Below, piece after piece: positions 51,849 through 61,027 of a stretch of 62,870 nt of DNA (positions are counted from its first letter, which is position 1; every line of letters begins with the position of its first letter). The DNA lies in the NCBI GenBank assembly GCA_013152435.1, contig JAADGJ010000061.1, forward strand, positions 69,034-131,903. Direction: 5' to 3'. Both the position numbers and the translations under genes were made by a program. The notes under the pieces are model-generated. The model was given only the letters and a program-made list of their open reading frames with translations. It ran no database searches and was not told where the DNA came from. Source of the stretch: Chloroflexota bacterium. Its GTDB lineage: Bacteria; Chloroflexota; Anaerolineae; DUEN01.

Positions 51849-52409
51849 CTACGCCTTGACTTTGGCCACGTCCCCGGTTATGGCCGAGATACTCCACATG
51901 AAAGCTGTCTGTGGCACGCGGATGCCGTATAACGTGATCTCGATGATCTCCAGAATGACGCCGCAGAACTCACGGGTGTCGAGGTGAGCGAACCGGGCCA
52001 GCCCGCCGCCGGCCGTCTTGAACCGGCCGGACATGAGCGCCTGGATACCCAATCGCTCCATCGTCCTCAGCTTCTCGTCGAAGTCGGAGACGATGAAGCC
52101 CAGGTGGTGCAGCCCATCCCCGTGCTCACGAAGGAACGGCGCGTAGTAGGGGTGATCCTCCCCTTTGGGCTCGATGAGCTCGATCTGCGTCCTGCCAGAG
52201 AAGGCGATGACCAGACGCTCGTCGCAGTCCGTCTCCTCGCCCTTGTACTGGTGTCGCTTCTCGGCATACCTCGGCTCATACCACGTATCCACGTTGAAAA
52301 ACGCGGAGTAGTACGGGAGCGCCCGTTCGATGCTTTCGACCACAAACCCGATTTGCCCGACCTTCGGCATACCCAACGCTTTGATGACGCCCAAATCGAT
52401 AGCGCTCAT
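51849..52409 (-). CDS. VOC (glyoxalase/epimerase) family protein
   Basis: 186 residues with the vicinal oxygen chelate fold: VGQIGFVVESIERALPYYSAFF starts the first half, HHLGFIVSDFDEKLRTMERLG starts the second, and IELIEPKGEDHPYYAPFLREH is close to the methylmalonyl-CoA epimerase / 4-hydroxyphenylpyruvate group. Metal ligands may be the His of HHLGF and later acids (LEIIE). Substrate unknown. ATG 52409 is chosen because GGAGG is 5 nt upstream. It lies only 22 nt after the second MFS gene, so it may be read with the kinase-MFS unit. Confidence 0.85.
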   Translation of the reverse strand: MSAIDLGVIKALGMPKVGQIGFVVESIERALPYYSAFFNVDTWYEPRYAEKRHQYKGEETDCDERLVIAFSGRTQIELIEPKGEDHPYYAPFLREHGDGLHHLGFIVSDFDEKLRTMERLGIQALMSGRFKTAGGGLARFAHLDTREFCGVILEIIEITLYGIRVPQTAFMWSISAITGDVAKVKA

Positions 52410-52431
52410 GTTCACCTCCCCCTGCTTGGGC

Positions 52432-53709
52432 CTAGGGTTCCGGCTTCTCGAGAGAGCCCGGGCCAGAATGACCGGAATGCCGCATCACGAGGGCCATGAT
52501 GCCCGATACCGCGGCGAGCACGACCGCGCCGCCCAATAGCGCCCTCACGCCGAAACGATCCACCGCCAGGCCACCCCATAACATACCGATAGGGAAGCCC
52601 ACATTAAAGACCGTAGACGTGATCGCCTGCAGCCGAGCCTGATGCGCGGCATCGGCCACGGCACGCACCCGGCTCGTGTTCCAAACCGCCTGAACGAAAA
52701 CCACGAAGCCGATCGTCGCCAGCGGCAGGAGCGACGCATACTCGATCGGCAGCAGGGCGAACGCAGCCAAGGCCGCCGACGCGACGAGCCCCAGGATCGC
52801 ATACCGATACGTGGCGTTCCCCCCGTCACGCCGCGCCCCGGCGAAGGCCGCGCCCAGGAAGGCTCCCAACCCGGCCGAGGCCATCAACACCCCGTAATCG
52901 ACCACGGACCCTTCCGCCGCGTGCACAATGGCGGCCGACAGCCCGATGGCGGGGCTGATCGCCGCCAGGATGAGGACCGTGAACAGGAGCGGATGCAGGA
53001 GCCTCGGCTCGCGCATCAGATAGCGGAATCCCTCGGCCAGATCCGATAGCACCCGCCTCATGTCCAGGCCCATAGGAGTTGGATCTGACTGCGATCGCAA
53101 CCCTCGCAGACTCCAGAGGGCGAGGGCGGCCAACAGATAGGTACCCGAGTTCAGCGTGAAGGCGATGGACAATCCCAGGGTGCCGAGCAGGACGCCTCCC
53201 GCACCGCTCACCAACACGGCAACCGCCATCTCCGTCATGGAATTGATCGCCACCGCGGAGCGCACCTCGGGGAGGGGCACGGACTCGGTGAGGACGACCT
53301 TGTAGGAGGGCCGGGAGATGACCCAGATGAAGCTGTTCAGGACCACCCAGGCGTAGATGTGCCACACGGTGACCCGGCCGAGCAGGACCAAGGCGGCGAC
53401 GCCCGCGGTCAGCGCGGCGCCGGCCAGTTGTCCGGCGATGAGCAGCCGACGGCGGTCGAGCGCGTCGGCGATGACGCCGCCGATGGGCATGAGCAGCAGC
53501 GGCAGCGAACCCAGCGCCCGAATCCCGCCCACGGCTAACGCCGAGCTGGTCACCGTTGCCACCAGCCAGGATTGGGCCAGATCCTGCAGGCGATCTCCGG
53601 CGTAGGAGGTGCCCATGCTCAGCCACAGACGGCGGAACATCGCCCGGCGGATGGGGGCCGGCAGGATCGCACCCAGCCGGGCGGCCACCGCCCTAGTCGA
53701 CCCGATCAT
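52432..53709 (-). CDS. MFS exporter (EntS-like branch)
   Basis: 425 residues with about twelve helices; FRRLWLSMGTSYAGDRLQDLAQSWLV and GGVIADALDRRRLLI are typical of the MFS_3 branch of small-molecule exporters (enterobactin exporter type). The start ATG 53709 overlaps the stop of the kinase gene as ATGA, so translation is likely coupled. The upstream frame is open to 53754 but lies inside the kinase gene. It could export a small molecule made or modified by the phosphotransferase and glycosyltransferase neighbours; that is inference. Confidence 0.88.
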   Translation of the reverse strand: MIGSTRAVAARLGAILPAPIRRAMFRRLWLSMGTSYAGDRLQDLAQSWLVATVTSSALAVGGIRALGSLPLLLMPIGGVIADALDRRRLLIAGQLAGAALTAGVAALVLLGRVTVWHIYAWVVLNSFIWVISRPSYKVVLTESVPLPEVRSAVAINSMTEMAVAVLVSGAGGVLLGTLGLSIAFTLNSGTYLLAALALWSLRGLRSQSDPTPMGLDMRRVLSDLAEGFRYLMREPRLLHPLLFTVLILAAISPAIGLSAAIVHAAEGSVVDYGVLMASAGLGAFLGAAFAGARRDGGNATYRYAILGLVASAALAAFALLPIEYASLLPLATIGFVVFVQAVWNTSRVRAVADAAHQARLQAITSTVFNVGFPIGMLWGGLAVDRFGVRALLGGAVVLAAVSGIMALVMRHSGHSGPGSLEKPEP

Positions 53710-54905
53710 CTCTCCTCTCTTGAATCGCCGCCTCCCTTTCGCCACCCCTCCCACGGCCGTTGATCAATCAGCCCTCGCGCCTCGTCCAGCAGGGAAAGGA
53801 AGACACGTCGCTGCTCAGCCCACTGATCCAATAGCACCTCAATCGAGACGGCAAACGTATCCTGAGCATCACCGCGATCCACCTCTCCCAACAACGCCGC
53901 CAGGACTTCCCCAACAGCGCCTAGATGATATCGGAGAACGCCTGCCGCATATCCCAGGCGGGCCAGCCGTGGGTCGCCATGCCAGCCGACATCCCGCAAG
54001 CCTTCGAGATATCCCTCGAAGGCTACCTGATCCAGATCGGACAGCTCCGCCAGATCCACCTCGAAGAAGACCAAGGTCCCGATGATGAGCGGGACCAACT
54101 CCGCGCCCAAAGGCCCACACCCCGTATAGGACCAATCGACGATCACCGTCTGCATCGCTCCATCGGGAGTTTGTCTGGCGAAGAGATTGCGACGAAACGC
54201 GTCGTACTGGCAGACTGTCTGCGGCAGACGGTCCAGGGCTTCCAGAAACACCTCCCGCTCTGCCCAGGTTTGGAAAAGCTGCTCACTGGCATCGCCAGGA
54301 AGCCAGCGGCTCACGAGGGGATGGTCCAGAACATCGCGTAGCTGCTCGATAGCCTGAGCGGAAGACTCTACGTGTTTGCGAATCCCATTCCGGCTCAGCC
54401 AGGGATATGCAGGCATGGGCTCGCCGGTGAGGTAGGCGCCGTTGAACTGGCCCAGATGCCGAGCAACGACGCCGTAGTGCTCTAGCGGCCACTTCCGGCC
54501 GATGTCGTCCTTCACCTCCTCCAGCCATAGCCAGCAAGAGCCGTCGGGCCGCTCCTCCACGCCATAACATCGCGGCGCGGCGATGTTGCCGGGCAGCTCG
54601 TCCAGCCATCCGGAGCGATATGCCTCGATCTCTCGCTTCCAGTAGAACCAATGCGTGGGATCGTCCTGGCCGGAGATGGGATAGAGCGCTTTGAGGATCA
54701 GCGACCAGGGGATGGTCTGGCCATTATCCTGCGCCTGACCCGTGAGGCGATAAACAGCCGTCCCTAAGCCGACGCCGCTGCTCACCCTCTCCTGCTGCCA
54801 GTCGATGACGGTAGCTGTTGGGCTATTCAGGGCCCGTCGCACGATCGGGGTCAGTTTCGGGGCGTCGAGGCCGTCCAGTCGCATATCCGGATTTCGTTGC
54901 TCCAT
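53706..54905 (-). CDS. APH/choline-kinase-like phosphotransferase
   Basis: 399 residues, protein-kinase-like fold. The catalytic loop is CQYDAFRRNLFA (Asp235, Asn240; the usual His before Asp is Gln233) and the metal-binding Asp257 lies in VIVDWSYTG. N-terminal lobe: SSGVGLGTAVYRLTG and WSLILKAL with the ATP Lys. The family phosphorylates aminoglycosides, choline, homoserine and other hydroxy compounds. Substrate unknown. GGAGG precedes the ATG. It overlaps the MFS gene by ATGA, so the kinase and exporter form a unit. Confidence 0.82.
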   Translation of the reverse strand: MEQRNPDMRLDGLDAPKLTPIVRRALNSPTATVIDWQQERVSSGVGLGTAVYRLTGQAQDNGQTIPWSLILKALYPISGQDDPTHWFYWKREIEAYRSGWLDELPGNIAAPRCYGVEERPDGSCWLWLEEVKDDIGRKWPLEHYGVVARHLGQFNGAYLTGEPMPAYPWLSRNGIRKHVESSAQAIEQLRDVLDHPLVSRWLPGDASEQLFQTWAEREVFLEALDRLPQTVCQYDAFRRNLFARQTPDGAMQTVIVDWSYTGCGPLGAELVPLIIGTLVFFEVDLAELSDLDQVAFEGYLEGLRDVGWHGDPRLARLGYAAGVLRYHLGAVGEVLAALLGEVDRGDAQDTFAVSIEVLLDQWAEQRRVFLSLLDEARGLIDQRPWEGWRKGGGDSREER

Positions 54906-54977
54906 AGGTCACCTCCGAAGTCTCGAGGTGACCAGCGCCTTAACGACGCCGATCACCCAGCACGTAGCAAGACCTGA

Positions 54978-55003
54978 CGGGGACAACCCGTAGGCCGTCC
55001 CCG
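54978..55003 (-). terminator. Stem-loop after the DUF362 gene
   Basis: CGGGGAC / GTCCCCG, 7 bp, 12-nt loop, 13 nt past the DUF362 stop on the minus strand. No U-tract; moderate support. Confidence 0.45.
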
Positions 55004-55015
55004 CTCCAGCAACGC

Positions 55016-56452
55016 TTATGCGAGAGATCGTCGGCGCAGGAATCTGGCTACCTTGGATATGGTCCAGTGATAGCTGAAAGCGGGAGCGATTGAGGGATGC
55101 AGGTAGGGATTGACGACTTTCCCCAGTTGGGAGATGTACAGGGCGTTTTCTGCGACGGATACCGGGCATCCTCGCACGCGAATGAACGGTCGGCCTCGGT
55201 GGCGGATCAGGTTGGCGACTACCCCCATCATTTTGCTGACCACATCCCCACTGGTCGCCTCCTGAGGGTTTATCTGCTCTCGTGGGATATATAGAGGAGA
55301 GATTTCGATCTGTTGATCGTGTATCCGCCCACGCCAGCGGGTGCAGTCCCCCACGAACAAGATCGGCTCCCCCGGCCGGGCGTCGATATCGCCCTGATAG
55401 GCACCGATCACGATGTGCATGGGACGAACCGCCCGGTACACATCGGGCTGGAAGGATTCGATGACCTGCATGGCCTCAAAGAGCGAACCCGGGCATCCCC
55501 CCCAACAGTAGTCATACGTGTCCGGGGGCGAGCCGATGTAGACGATGATCCGGCTCTTTTTATCCCGGAAGACCTGGTCCACCCGCTCCAGGGTCAATAG
55601 CAGATTGGCCGCGCGCTTCTTGGCCTCCTCCAGGCTCACGTCACCTGTGATCTCGATGTCCCTCAGATCGATTGGACCATACCCGCGCTCGGCCGTGATG
55701 CGGATGTGGTCCACCTCCCGGGGATCCAGGCCGAGGATATGGGTGCAGACCACATCCACGGCCACGGGATTCACGCCCATCACGATGAGGTGCAGAGGAT
55801 AAGGGGTAGGGGTAAGCATGGTGCGTTCCCCCGCTATGATGCCATCGATGGCGATGAACCCGGGCGATATGACCTCCTGCAGGTCGGCGATCTTGGTGTG
55901 CAGCATGTGGTCATGGTCGATGAGCCGATGGGCGTCATCCTGGATGCCGATGTAATTCTTGAGCGCGAGGGTGACCTTGGTCCATGGATGGGCTTTGAAC
56001 TTGGGCGCGTTCACCAGGAAGTCGCATCGGGCGATCCCCTCGGGGACGAAGATCACGTCCCGCAGGGCGGCGGGATGTTCAAGCCGGACCGGCACCTGTT
56101 TCCCCTCGTCGAAGTAGTCCGCCTTTACGCCGTGTTTGCGGAGCACCCTGGGGTAGCCGGCCATGGCGAATGTGTAGCGGGTAGGGACGGTGATGCCGCT
56201 TCGCTCGCCGACGCACAGCTCGCTGATGCGCTCGCCGCGCTCTCGAAGCGCCGTCAGCAGCCCATCCAGGAATTCCGGCCGGGTGAAGGCATGCGCAAAG
56301 AACCGCCTGTGGGCCATCACCACGTTGGGTTTGACCAGCGTGCGCCCGTATGGCCGGATCCCCAGCTCGTCCATCCCTTCGCCGATGATCCGGGCGATGC
56401 GGGCCGGGTCGTAAGTATCACAGTGACGGAGGATAACTTTAGGGCGACTCAT
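55016..56452 (-). CDS. DUF362-type protein
   Basis: 478 residues. TLVKPNVVMAHRRFFAHAFTRPEF and FLVNAPKFKAHPWTKVTLALKNYIGI are the DUF362 core; CWGGCPGSLFEA adds two Cys that could hold metal. Some DUF362 proteins carry ferredoxin clusters, but a full CxxCxxC set is not seen here, so function is unknown. ATG 56452 is chosen over the long open frame upstream because the conserved start follows it. The UGT-like glycosyltransferase gene ends 59 nt upstream, so the two are probably cotranscribed. Confidence 0.82.
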   Translation of the reverse strand: MSRPKVILRHCDTYDPARIARIIGEGMDELGIRPYGRTLVKPNVVMAHRRFFAHAFTRPEFLDGLLTALRERGERISELCVGERSGITVPTRYTFAMAGYPRVLRKHGVKADYFDEGKQVPVRLEHPAALRDVIFVPEGIARCDFLVNAPKFKAHPWTKVTLALKNYIGIQDDAHRLIDHDHMLHTKIADLQEVISPGFIAIDGIIAGERTMLTPTPYPLHLIVMGVNPVAVDVVCTHILGLDPREVDHIRITAERGYGPIDLRDIEITGDVSLEEAKKRAANLLLTLERVDQVFRDKKSRIIVYIGSPPDTYDYCWGGCPGSLFEAMQVIESFQPDVYRAVRPMHIVIGAYQGDIDARPGEPILFVGDCTRWRGRIHDQQIEISPLYIPREQINPQEATSGDVVSKMMGVVANLIRHRGRPFIRVRGCPVSVAENALYISQLGKVVNPYLHPSIAPAFSYHWTISKVARFLRRRSLA

Positions 56453-56511
56453 GGCAAAGCCCCTCACCTTTTTGCTTCCGTGAGTCGTTTCCACAGCGGC
56501 CCGGATAGACT

Positions 56512-57708
56512 CTACAGCAGTTGGCTGATCAGTTGCGCGGCCCGTCGTGCGCCATTGGTGCGGATGGGCGGCCAGGCGGCCTCCCCGCCGATATTCTCGA
56601 CCACAGCCCACGCCAGGGATTCCGGTGTCATCCTAGAGAAGGACATACGGACGCCGGCCCGGTGTCGAGCCAGCCGGCCAGCCACGTGGACCTGCTGCTC
56701 GAAGTGCTCCTCGACCGGGAAGTAGAGGAACGGCCGACGTAACGCGGTAAGCTCCAGTGTGGTGGTACCGCCACATTGCGTGATAGCCAGATCACAGGCT
56801 GCCAGATGTTCGTACAGCCGGGGGACGTAGCCGCGTACCTCCACGCCATCAGGCACATCCAGCTCCTCCGGTGATAGGCGTGGGCCGCAGACCAGGATCA
56901 TCCGCAAATCCGGAACCTGTCGCTTGATGATTGGATAGGCACGGCCGCATAGCTCCAGCAGGGGTTTGCCCACTCGGGTACCACCGATGGTACAGATGAC
57001 CAGGGACTCGCTCCCATACCCAAGCTCCGTTCGGACCAGGGCCCTGTCGGTGTAGTTCGCCGGATCGAAAGGCAGAACGTACCCTACGAATTTACAGACG
57101 CTGGCGACCTCGCGGCGTCGCGGCAGGAAGGGGCCAAGGCCGCAATCAGGCACGTCTTCAAACTCGCCGACGAAAAGGGCCATCCGCCGTTCATGGGAAT
57201 AGCCTTGCGGCAATTTGGCCCACTCACGATTCCACATGAAGACACCCAACCGCTCCATGGGGCTCCAGGACATAGCGTCGTTGCCGATGAAGTCGTAGAT
57301 CATGACAAAAGCGGCGTCCGTCTTCACCTGCCCGTTGACCACGGCCATGGACACCTCATAGGCCTCATCGGCGATGATCACATCGTAGTCGTCCTTGCTG
57401 ACAACCCGACTGAACGTCGCAACGTTTTTCTCCCATTCTCCCATGGCGGTGGAAAGGTACTTGATGAGGTTCAATCGGAAGCCCTGAGCGGCGTTTTCGG
57501 CGGGAATGTTATCATCGGCATACTCCGCCGCCTCGGGGAGCAGGTTTTCGCCTGCTTCCTGGAGGACTATGCTGGCCGGGTGGGCGGCCAACCAGTCAAT
57601 CACCACATCAGGATTCTGCCGGCGCAATTCATTGGCGATGGCCAGATCTCGCACGACGTGTCCCAACCCCAACGATCCGCTGATGTAGAGGATTTTCTTT
57701 ACTGGCAT
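56512..57708 (-). CDS. UGT/MGT-like glycosyltransferase
   Basis: 398 residues, GT-B fold like GT1 and MurG-type enzymes. N-terminal GSLGLGHVVRDLAIANEL holds the GxGH start; C-terminal QCGGTTTLELTALRRPFLYFP is the (H/Q)CGG-T donor-binding motif, followed by EEHFEQQVHVAGRL. It may add a sugar to a lipid or small molecule, using a nucleotide sugar. ATG 57708 follows GGAGGGGAAGG. It leads a likely unit with DUF362, followed 110 nt later by the kinase-MFS pair, which gives a set resembling modification and export of a natural product. Acceptor unknown. Confidence 0.83.
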   Translation of the reverse strand: MPVKKILYISGSLGLGHVVRDLAIANELRRQNPDVVIDWLAAHPASIVLQEAGENLLPEAAEYADDNIPAENAAQGFRLNLIKYLSTAMGEWEKNVATFSRVVSKDDYDVIIADEAYEVSMAVVNGQVKTDAAFVMIYDFIGNDAMSWSPMERLGVFMWNREWAKLPQGYSHERRMALFVGEFEDVPDCGLGPFLPRRREVASVCKFVGYVLPFDPANYTDRALVRTELGYGSESLVICTIGGTRVGKPLLELCGRAYPIIKRQVPDLRMILVCGPRLSPEELDVPDGVEVRGYVPRLYEHLAACDLAITQCGGTTTLELTALRRPFLYFPVEEHFEQQVHVAGRLARHRAGVRMSFSRMTPESLAWAVVENIGGEAAWPPIRTNGARRAAQLISQLL

Positions 57709-58237
57709 GCCTTCCCCTCCACGCAAGTCAACGCATTCCGAGCAGAGAGCCTGGGAACTGCATGTTCTTGTTTTCTGGCCCTCACCCCGGTGGCTACACC
57801 ACCGAAAGTGAGGGCCTACACGTCAACAGATCTTCGCCAATGGCCACCAGACCTCTTCGGCCCGGTGAACATGTGTGTCGCGGATCACACCCGGCTTTCC
57901 TGGACTCCAGCCACCAATGGCGATGGTGGTACACCGTCTTCCATGTCCCGTCCTGATTGACAACCACAGCCGTGTAACGCCAGATTCCACTCCGTGTCCC
58001 AACACCCGGATGAGCCACTGATCGGTGAGATACATGGTGACCACAATGGCATCTTTCCCGGTAAACCCACGAGCAGTGAACCCATGTCCTCAGCCTACGG
58101 GCCATGGATGAGTGGGCCACTATGGGATGATCACAGGGATAATCAAATGGGACACTTATAGCTTATCACCCACACCTGACTTACCTGGTGTCAGCTATCG
58201 CCTCGCCTCACCACTTCCCGTTAGAGACAGGAGAGCT
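57709..58237. other. Intergenic region with stem-loops
   Basis: About 530 bp without a supported gene. A two-step stem-loop at 57777-57816 (GGCCCTCAC / GTGAGGGCC with inner CGGTGG / CCACCG) lies in the leader of the glycosyltransferase gene. Short overlapping open frames at 57794-58120 look like remnants at best. Confidence 0.45.
57777..57816. promoter_or_regulatory. Leader stem-loop upstream of the UGT-like gene
   Basis: Nine-bp outer stem GGCCCTCAC / GTGAGGGCC and six-bp inner stem CGGTGG / CCACCG with a short loop, about 70 nt before the ATG at 57708. Could affect the leader of the glycosyltransferase transcript. Confidence 0.45.
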
Positions 58238-58265
58238 GGGGGCTGAGAGGAGTCAGCCCCCAGGC
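58238..58265 (-). terminator. Stem-loop after the TP-linker lipoprotein gene
   Basis: Perfect 11-bp stem CTGGGGGCTGA / TCAGCCCCCAG with a 6-nt loop, 31 nt past the stop at 58296. The minus strand continues CTCTCCTGTCTC. Confidence 0.7.
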
Positions 58266-58295
58266 CCCGGGACTACTGTTCGGCTTCGTTCCGTT

Positions 58296-59192
58296 TCATT
58301 GACACCTCTGGAGTCCCGTTTGCGCTCCCTTGGCAACGCTCCAATACCATCCTCTTGGATCCCATGCATATGCACACGAGTATTCCTTTATAACTGTTTC
58401 ATAGGCTATCACTGCCTCCACGCAGTTACCCTGCTTTCTCAGGATCTCACCTCGCATAAACCAAGCCGTACCGACATCATTGAGCGCCCAATACTCTTTC
58501 CAAAACGCATCTACTTCTTCCTCGTTGTCTGGCTTTGGCGTATAGTCACAATTGTCGATTTGCTTTTGAGCCTGTTGTTGCTTTGCCTCATCAGACCATT
58601 GGAGGACGATTTCATCTATACATACAAGCGCTCCTTTATAATCTCCAACGTCATATCGCTTAAACATTTCCACGATTCCCTCAGCAGAGCTACCGACCTC
58701 ACACGACGGAGGCGGTGTAGGAGAGAGCGTCGCAGTAGGTGTCCTAGTCGGCGTTGAAGTTGCTGTTGGTGTATTAGTGGGCGTGGGCGTAGGCGTTGGT
58801 CTCGGTATTATCTCCAATAGGATGGATTGGGTTACCTGTTGTCCATGCTTATCGATCACAGTGACCGTCACCGAGTCAGGACCAGGTTCACTGGGAGCCA
58901 TGTACATCACGGATAACTTATCATCCGGATCAACACTACCACGTCTCGCCTCCCATTTGTATTCCAATGGTGCATCTCCTTTGGCTTCCACCGCGAGAGT
59001 GGTACGACCACCTGCGAAGATTTTAGTGATGGAGGCTATGACTACCACATCCGTACTCTGACCAAGGCTAATTTCGCTTACAGTGAGAGGGGGAGGCGGA
59101 GTAGACTGTGCACATGCCCCAACCAGAGCGATTACGAAACTGAAGAGTGTTCCTAAAGTGGCTAGAGGTGAGATTCGGTGTAATCTAGACAT
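58296..59192 (-). CDS. Lipoprotein with Ig-like domain, TP linker and TPR-like domain
   Basis: 298 residues. Lipobox LVGAC (Cys27), Ig-like domain (about 38-130, YKWEARRGSVDPDD), Thr-Pro linker (about 132-165), and a helical TPR-like C-terminal domain with repeated Cys. I do not recognise a named family. GGAGG precedes the ATG. Base use is AT-richer than in the rest of the window, as in the next gene, which suggests transfer or recent acquisition. The membrane protein gene at 59282 lies upstream on the same strand about 90 nt away. Confidence 0.78.
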   Translation of the reverse strand: MSRLHRISPLATLGTLFSFVIALVGACAQSTPPPPLTVSEISLGQSTDVVVIASITKIFAGGRTTLAVEAKGDAPLEYKWEARRGSVDPDDKLSVMYMAPSEPGPDSVTVTVIDKHGQQVTQSILLEIIPRPTPTPTPTNTPTATSTPTRTPTATLSPTPPPSCEVGSSAEGIVEMFKRYDVGDYKGALVCIDEIVLQWSDEAKQQQAQKQIDNCDYTPKPDNEEEVDAFWKEYWALNDVGTAWFMRGEILRKQGNCVEAVIAYETVIKEYSCAYAWDPRGWYWSVAKGAQTGLQRCQ

Positions 59193-59281
59193 TGTCTCCC
59201 TCCTTAATCGGGTATTTCGAACTGCGCGTTGATGTCTTTTACATGGGTCGAGACCAACGAGACCTTCTTCCTTAGTAGCTG

Positions 59282-59995
59282 TTAGTAGCTGTTCCGGATA
59301 ACTTTAATGTGTAGAGCACCATGTACTTCCCGGGTTTTACACCTGGATTGGACTTTCACAGAGAGAATGTCGATCGTTTGCCAAGATGAGATTTGATAGT
59401 ATCCCTCACACTCTCGCCCAGACAGCCATCCTCCATCTCCTAATGTAGACCAACTGCATATCCATCCATTCGAATTCGCAATAACAGCCCCAACCCTAAC
59501 TTTGTCACTCGCCTTAAGCTCAACTGTACTGCCTGGCTTGTAGATGTGCGAGGTCTTTGAATATTCCACTCGGAATCCCTCAAGAACCGGACTCCGTTCA
59601 ATAACTGTGATGGGAAACACCGGACTCAGTACAATGGCAATGGCACCTACGGAAAGTATGAAGCTTCCCCACAAACTTATTGTGCCCAATCTCCATGGAT
59701 GGAGCGCATCGAATATTGAGACAACTAGGATAAGCAACCGTGTTCGGAAATCCTTTGTCATTGCCTTGTCAATGTCCAATGTGCGCGTGATGACCTCGCA
59801 TAGATAACGCCATGCCAGGTGGCCAGACAGTAGAGCCATCACGGCCAACAATGGAGCTACAATCGTCACGGGACGACAGGGAAAGCTGGACTGGATGCGA
59901 TATCTCCCCAGAATGCCTAACACAGCGAGGATCATGATATTGAAGAGAAGCTGGACATGTAGCGGAGGGCCTGTTGATCTTGAGCAAGGCCGCAT
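59282..59995 (-). CDS. Membrane protein with three helices and exported domain
   Basis: 237 residues. About three membrane segments (16-32, 42-62, 100-128) followed by an exported C-terminal beta-rich domain of about 100 residues with paired Cys (CEGYY, CKTREV). No family recognised. AAGGAGA precedes ATG 59995. It shares the lower GC of the lipoprotein gene downstream, with which it may be transcribed. Confidence 0.68.
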   Translation of the reverse strand: MRPCSRSTGPPLHVQLLFNIMILAVLGILGRYRIQSSFPCRPVTIVAPLLAVMALLSGHLAWRYLCEVITRTLDIDKAMTKDFRTRLLILVVSIFDALHPWRLGTISLWGSFILSVGAIAIVLSPVFPITVIERSPVLEGFRVEYSKTSHIYKPGSTVELKASDKVRVGAVIANSNGWICSWSTLGDGGWLSGRECEGYYQISSWQTIDILSVKVQSRCKTREVHGALHIKVIRNSY

Positions 59996-60079
59996 GTTTG
60001 TGTCTCCTTACATACCAACTGGAGCCGACTTCTCTCAAGGTTAGCGTCTTGTCAAGTGATCAAATTACGCATGGTGCCC

Positions 60080-60994
60080 TCAAGCCTCAGGGTTACTGCC
60101 GCCTTGTCCTGCAGCGGGAATGGCGCCAATCTGTTGCAGCAGCCCCAGCGTATCCCACGACCACCACGTTTCTACGATTTGGCCATCAGCTATGCGGAAG
60201 ATGGCGACCCCAGACCACTTCACCTTTTTCCCCGTTGGCGGGGTGCCCATCAGCTCACCCTGGTGCGTCGCCGTCGCCGTCCAGTGAAGCGCAACCTTAT
60301 CCCCTTCGGCAATCAGGTGATTGGGCGAGGAATGAAGGTCTGGGAAGGCCACTACATAGATCCTGATCGCCTGCTTGCGGCCTTCGCGTCCCGGAAGGGT
60401 TTGCCCCGTGATCGGCTCATGGGTAACCACGTCAGCGTGCATGATCTCGTCCAGCACATCCAGCCTCTGCTGGTTCCAGGCCTCCTCTACATAACGTGTG
60501 ACGATGGCTTTGTTGCTTTCCGGATCACCGGGATCGCCTGTGACCTTCGATGGCTCGCCCCAGGAGAAATCAGTGCGGCCCCTGGCCGGCGCCGCTCCCA
60601 ATTGCTGGAGCAAACCGAAGGCGTCCCAGTACCCCCATTCTTCTACAGCCTTCCCGTTCACAATGTGCGAGAAGACGATCCCCATCCCGGCGATGAGCTT
60701 CCCTGTGGGCGGGATCCCCATGAGTTCACCCTGATGTGTCCCAGAGGACGTCCAGCGGGTCGCCAGCAGGTCGCCTTCGCCAACCTGATCGTCAATGGTG
60801 AAGCGAAGATCCTGGAGGGCGCCGCGGTACAGGTTGAGGAATTGCTTGTACGCCTCGATGCCACGGAAGTCGCCCGCCACGTCGTGCATGACGTAGTCAG
60901 GAGCGATGAGCTCCTCCAGGATGCTCAAGTCGCCTGTGCTCCACATATCCAACAATCCCCGGCGCAAGAGTGCCTTGTTCTGCTCTACAGACAT
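60080..60994 (-). CDS. Two-module SnoaL-like protein
   Basis: 304 residues with two SnoaL/ester-cyclase-like modules (about 1-135 and 165-295). Each ends in a GELMG(I/T)PPTGK segment, then IFRIADGQIVE and LLQQ(L/I)GA. SnoaL-type folds include polyketide cyclases, but most stand-alone members have unknown substrates. No signal peptide. ATG 60994 is chosen because GGAGG lies upstream; the open frame above it is spacer. It is downstream of a gene with three related modules. Confidence 0.8.
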   Translation of the reverse strand: MSVEQNKALLRRGLLDMWSTGDLSILEELIAPDYVMHDVAGDFRGIEAYKQFLNLYRGALQDLRFTIDDQVGEGDLLATRWTSSGTHQGELMGIPPTGKLIAGMGIVFSHIVNGKAVEEWGYWDAFGLLQQLGAAPARGRTDFSWGEPSKVTGDPGDPESNKAIVTRYVEEAWNQQRLDVLDEIMHADVVTHEPITGQTLPGREGRKQAIRIYVVAFPDLHSSPNHLIAEGDKVALHWTATATHQGELMGTPPTGKKVKWSGVAIFRIADGQIVETWWSWDTLGLLQQIGAIPAAGQGGSNPEA

Positions 60995-61027
60995 CTCGTT
61001 CGCCTCCTTCGTGTTCAGACCAACGTT

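Noticed and set aside
57794-58120. Possible small gene or decayed gene in the spacer
   Set aside because: Three overlapping frames share short plausible bits, but none has a ribosome site, family match or stable frame.
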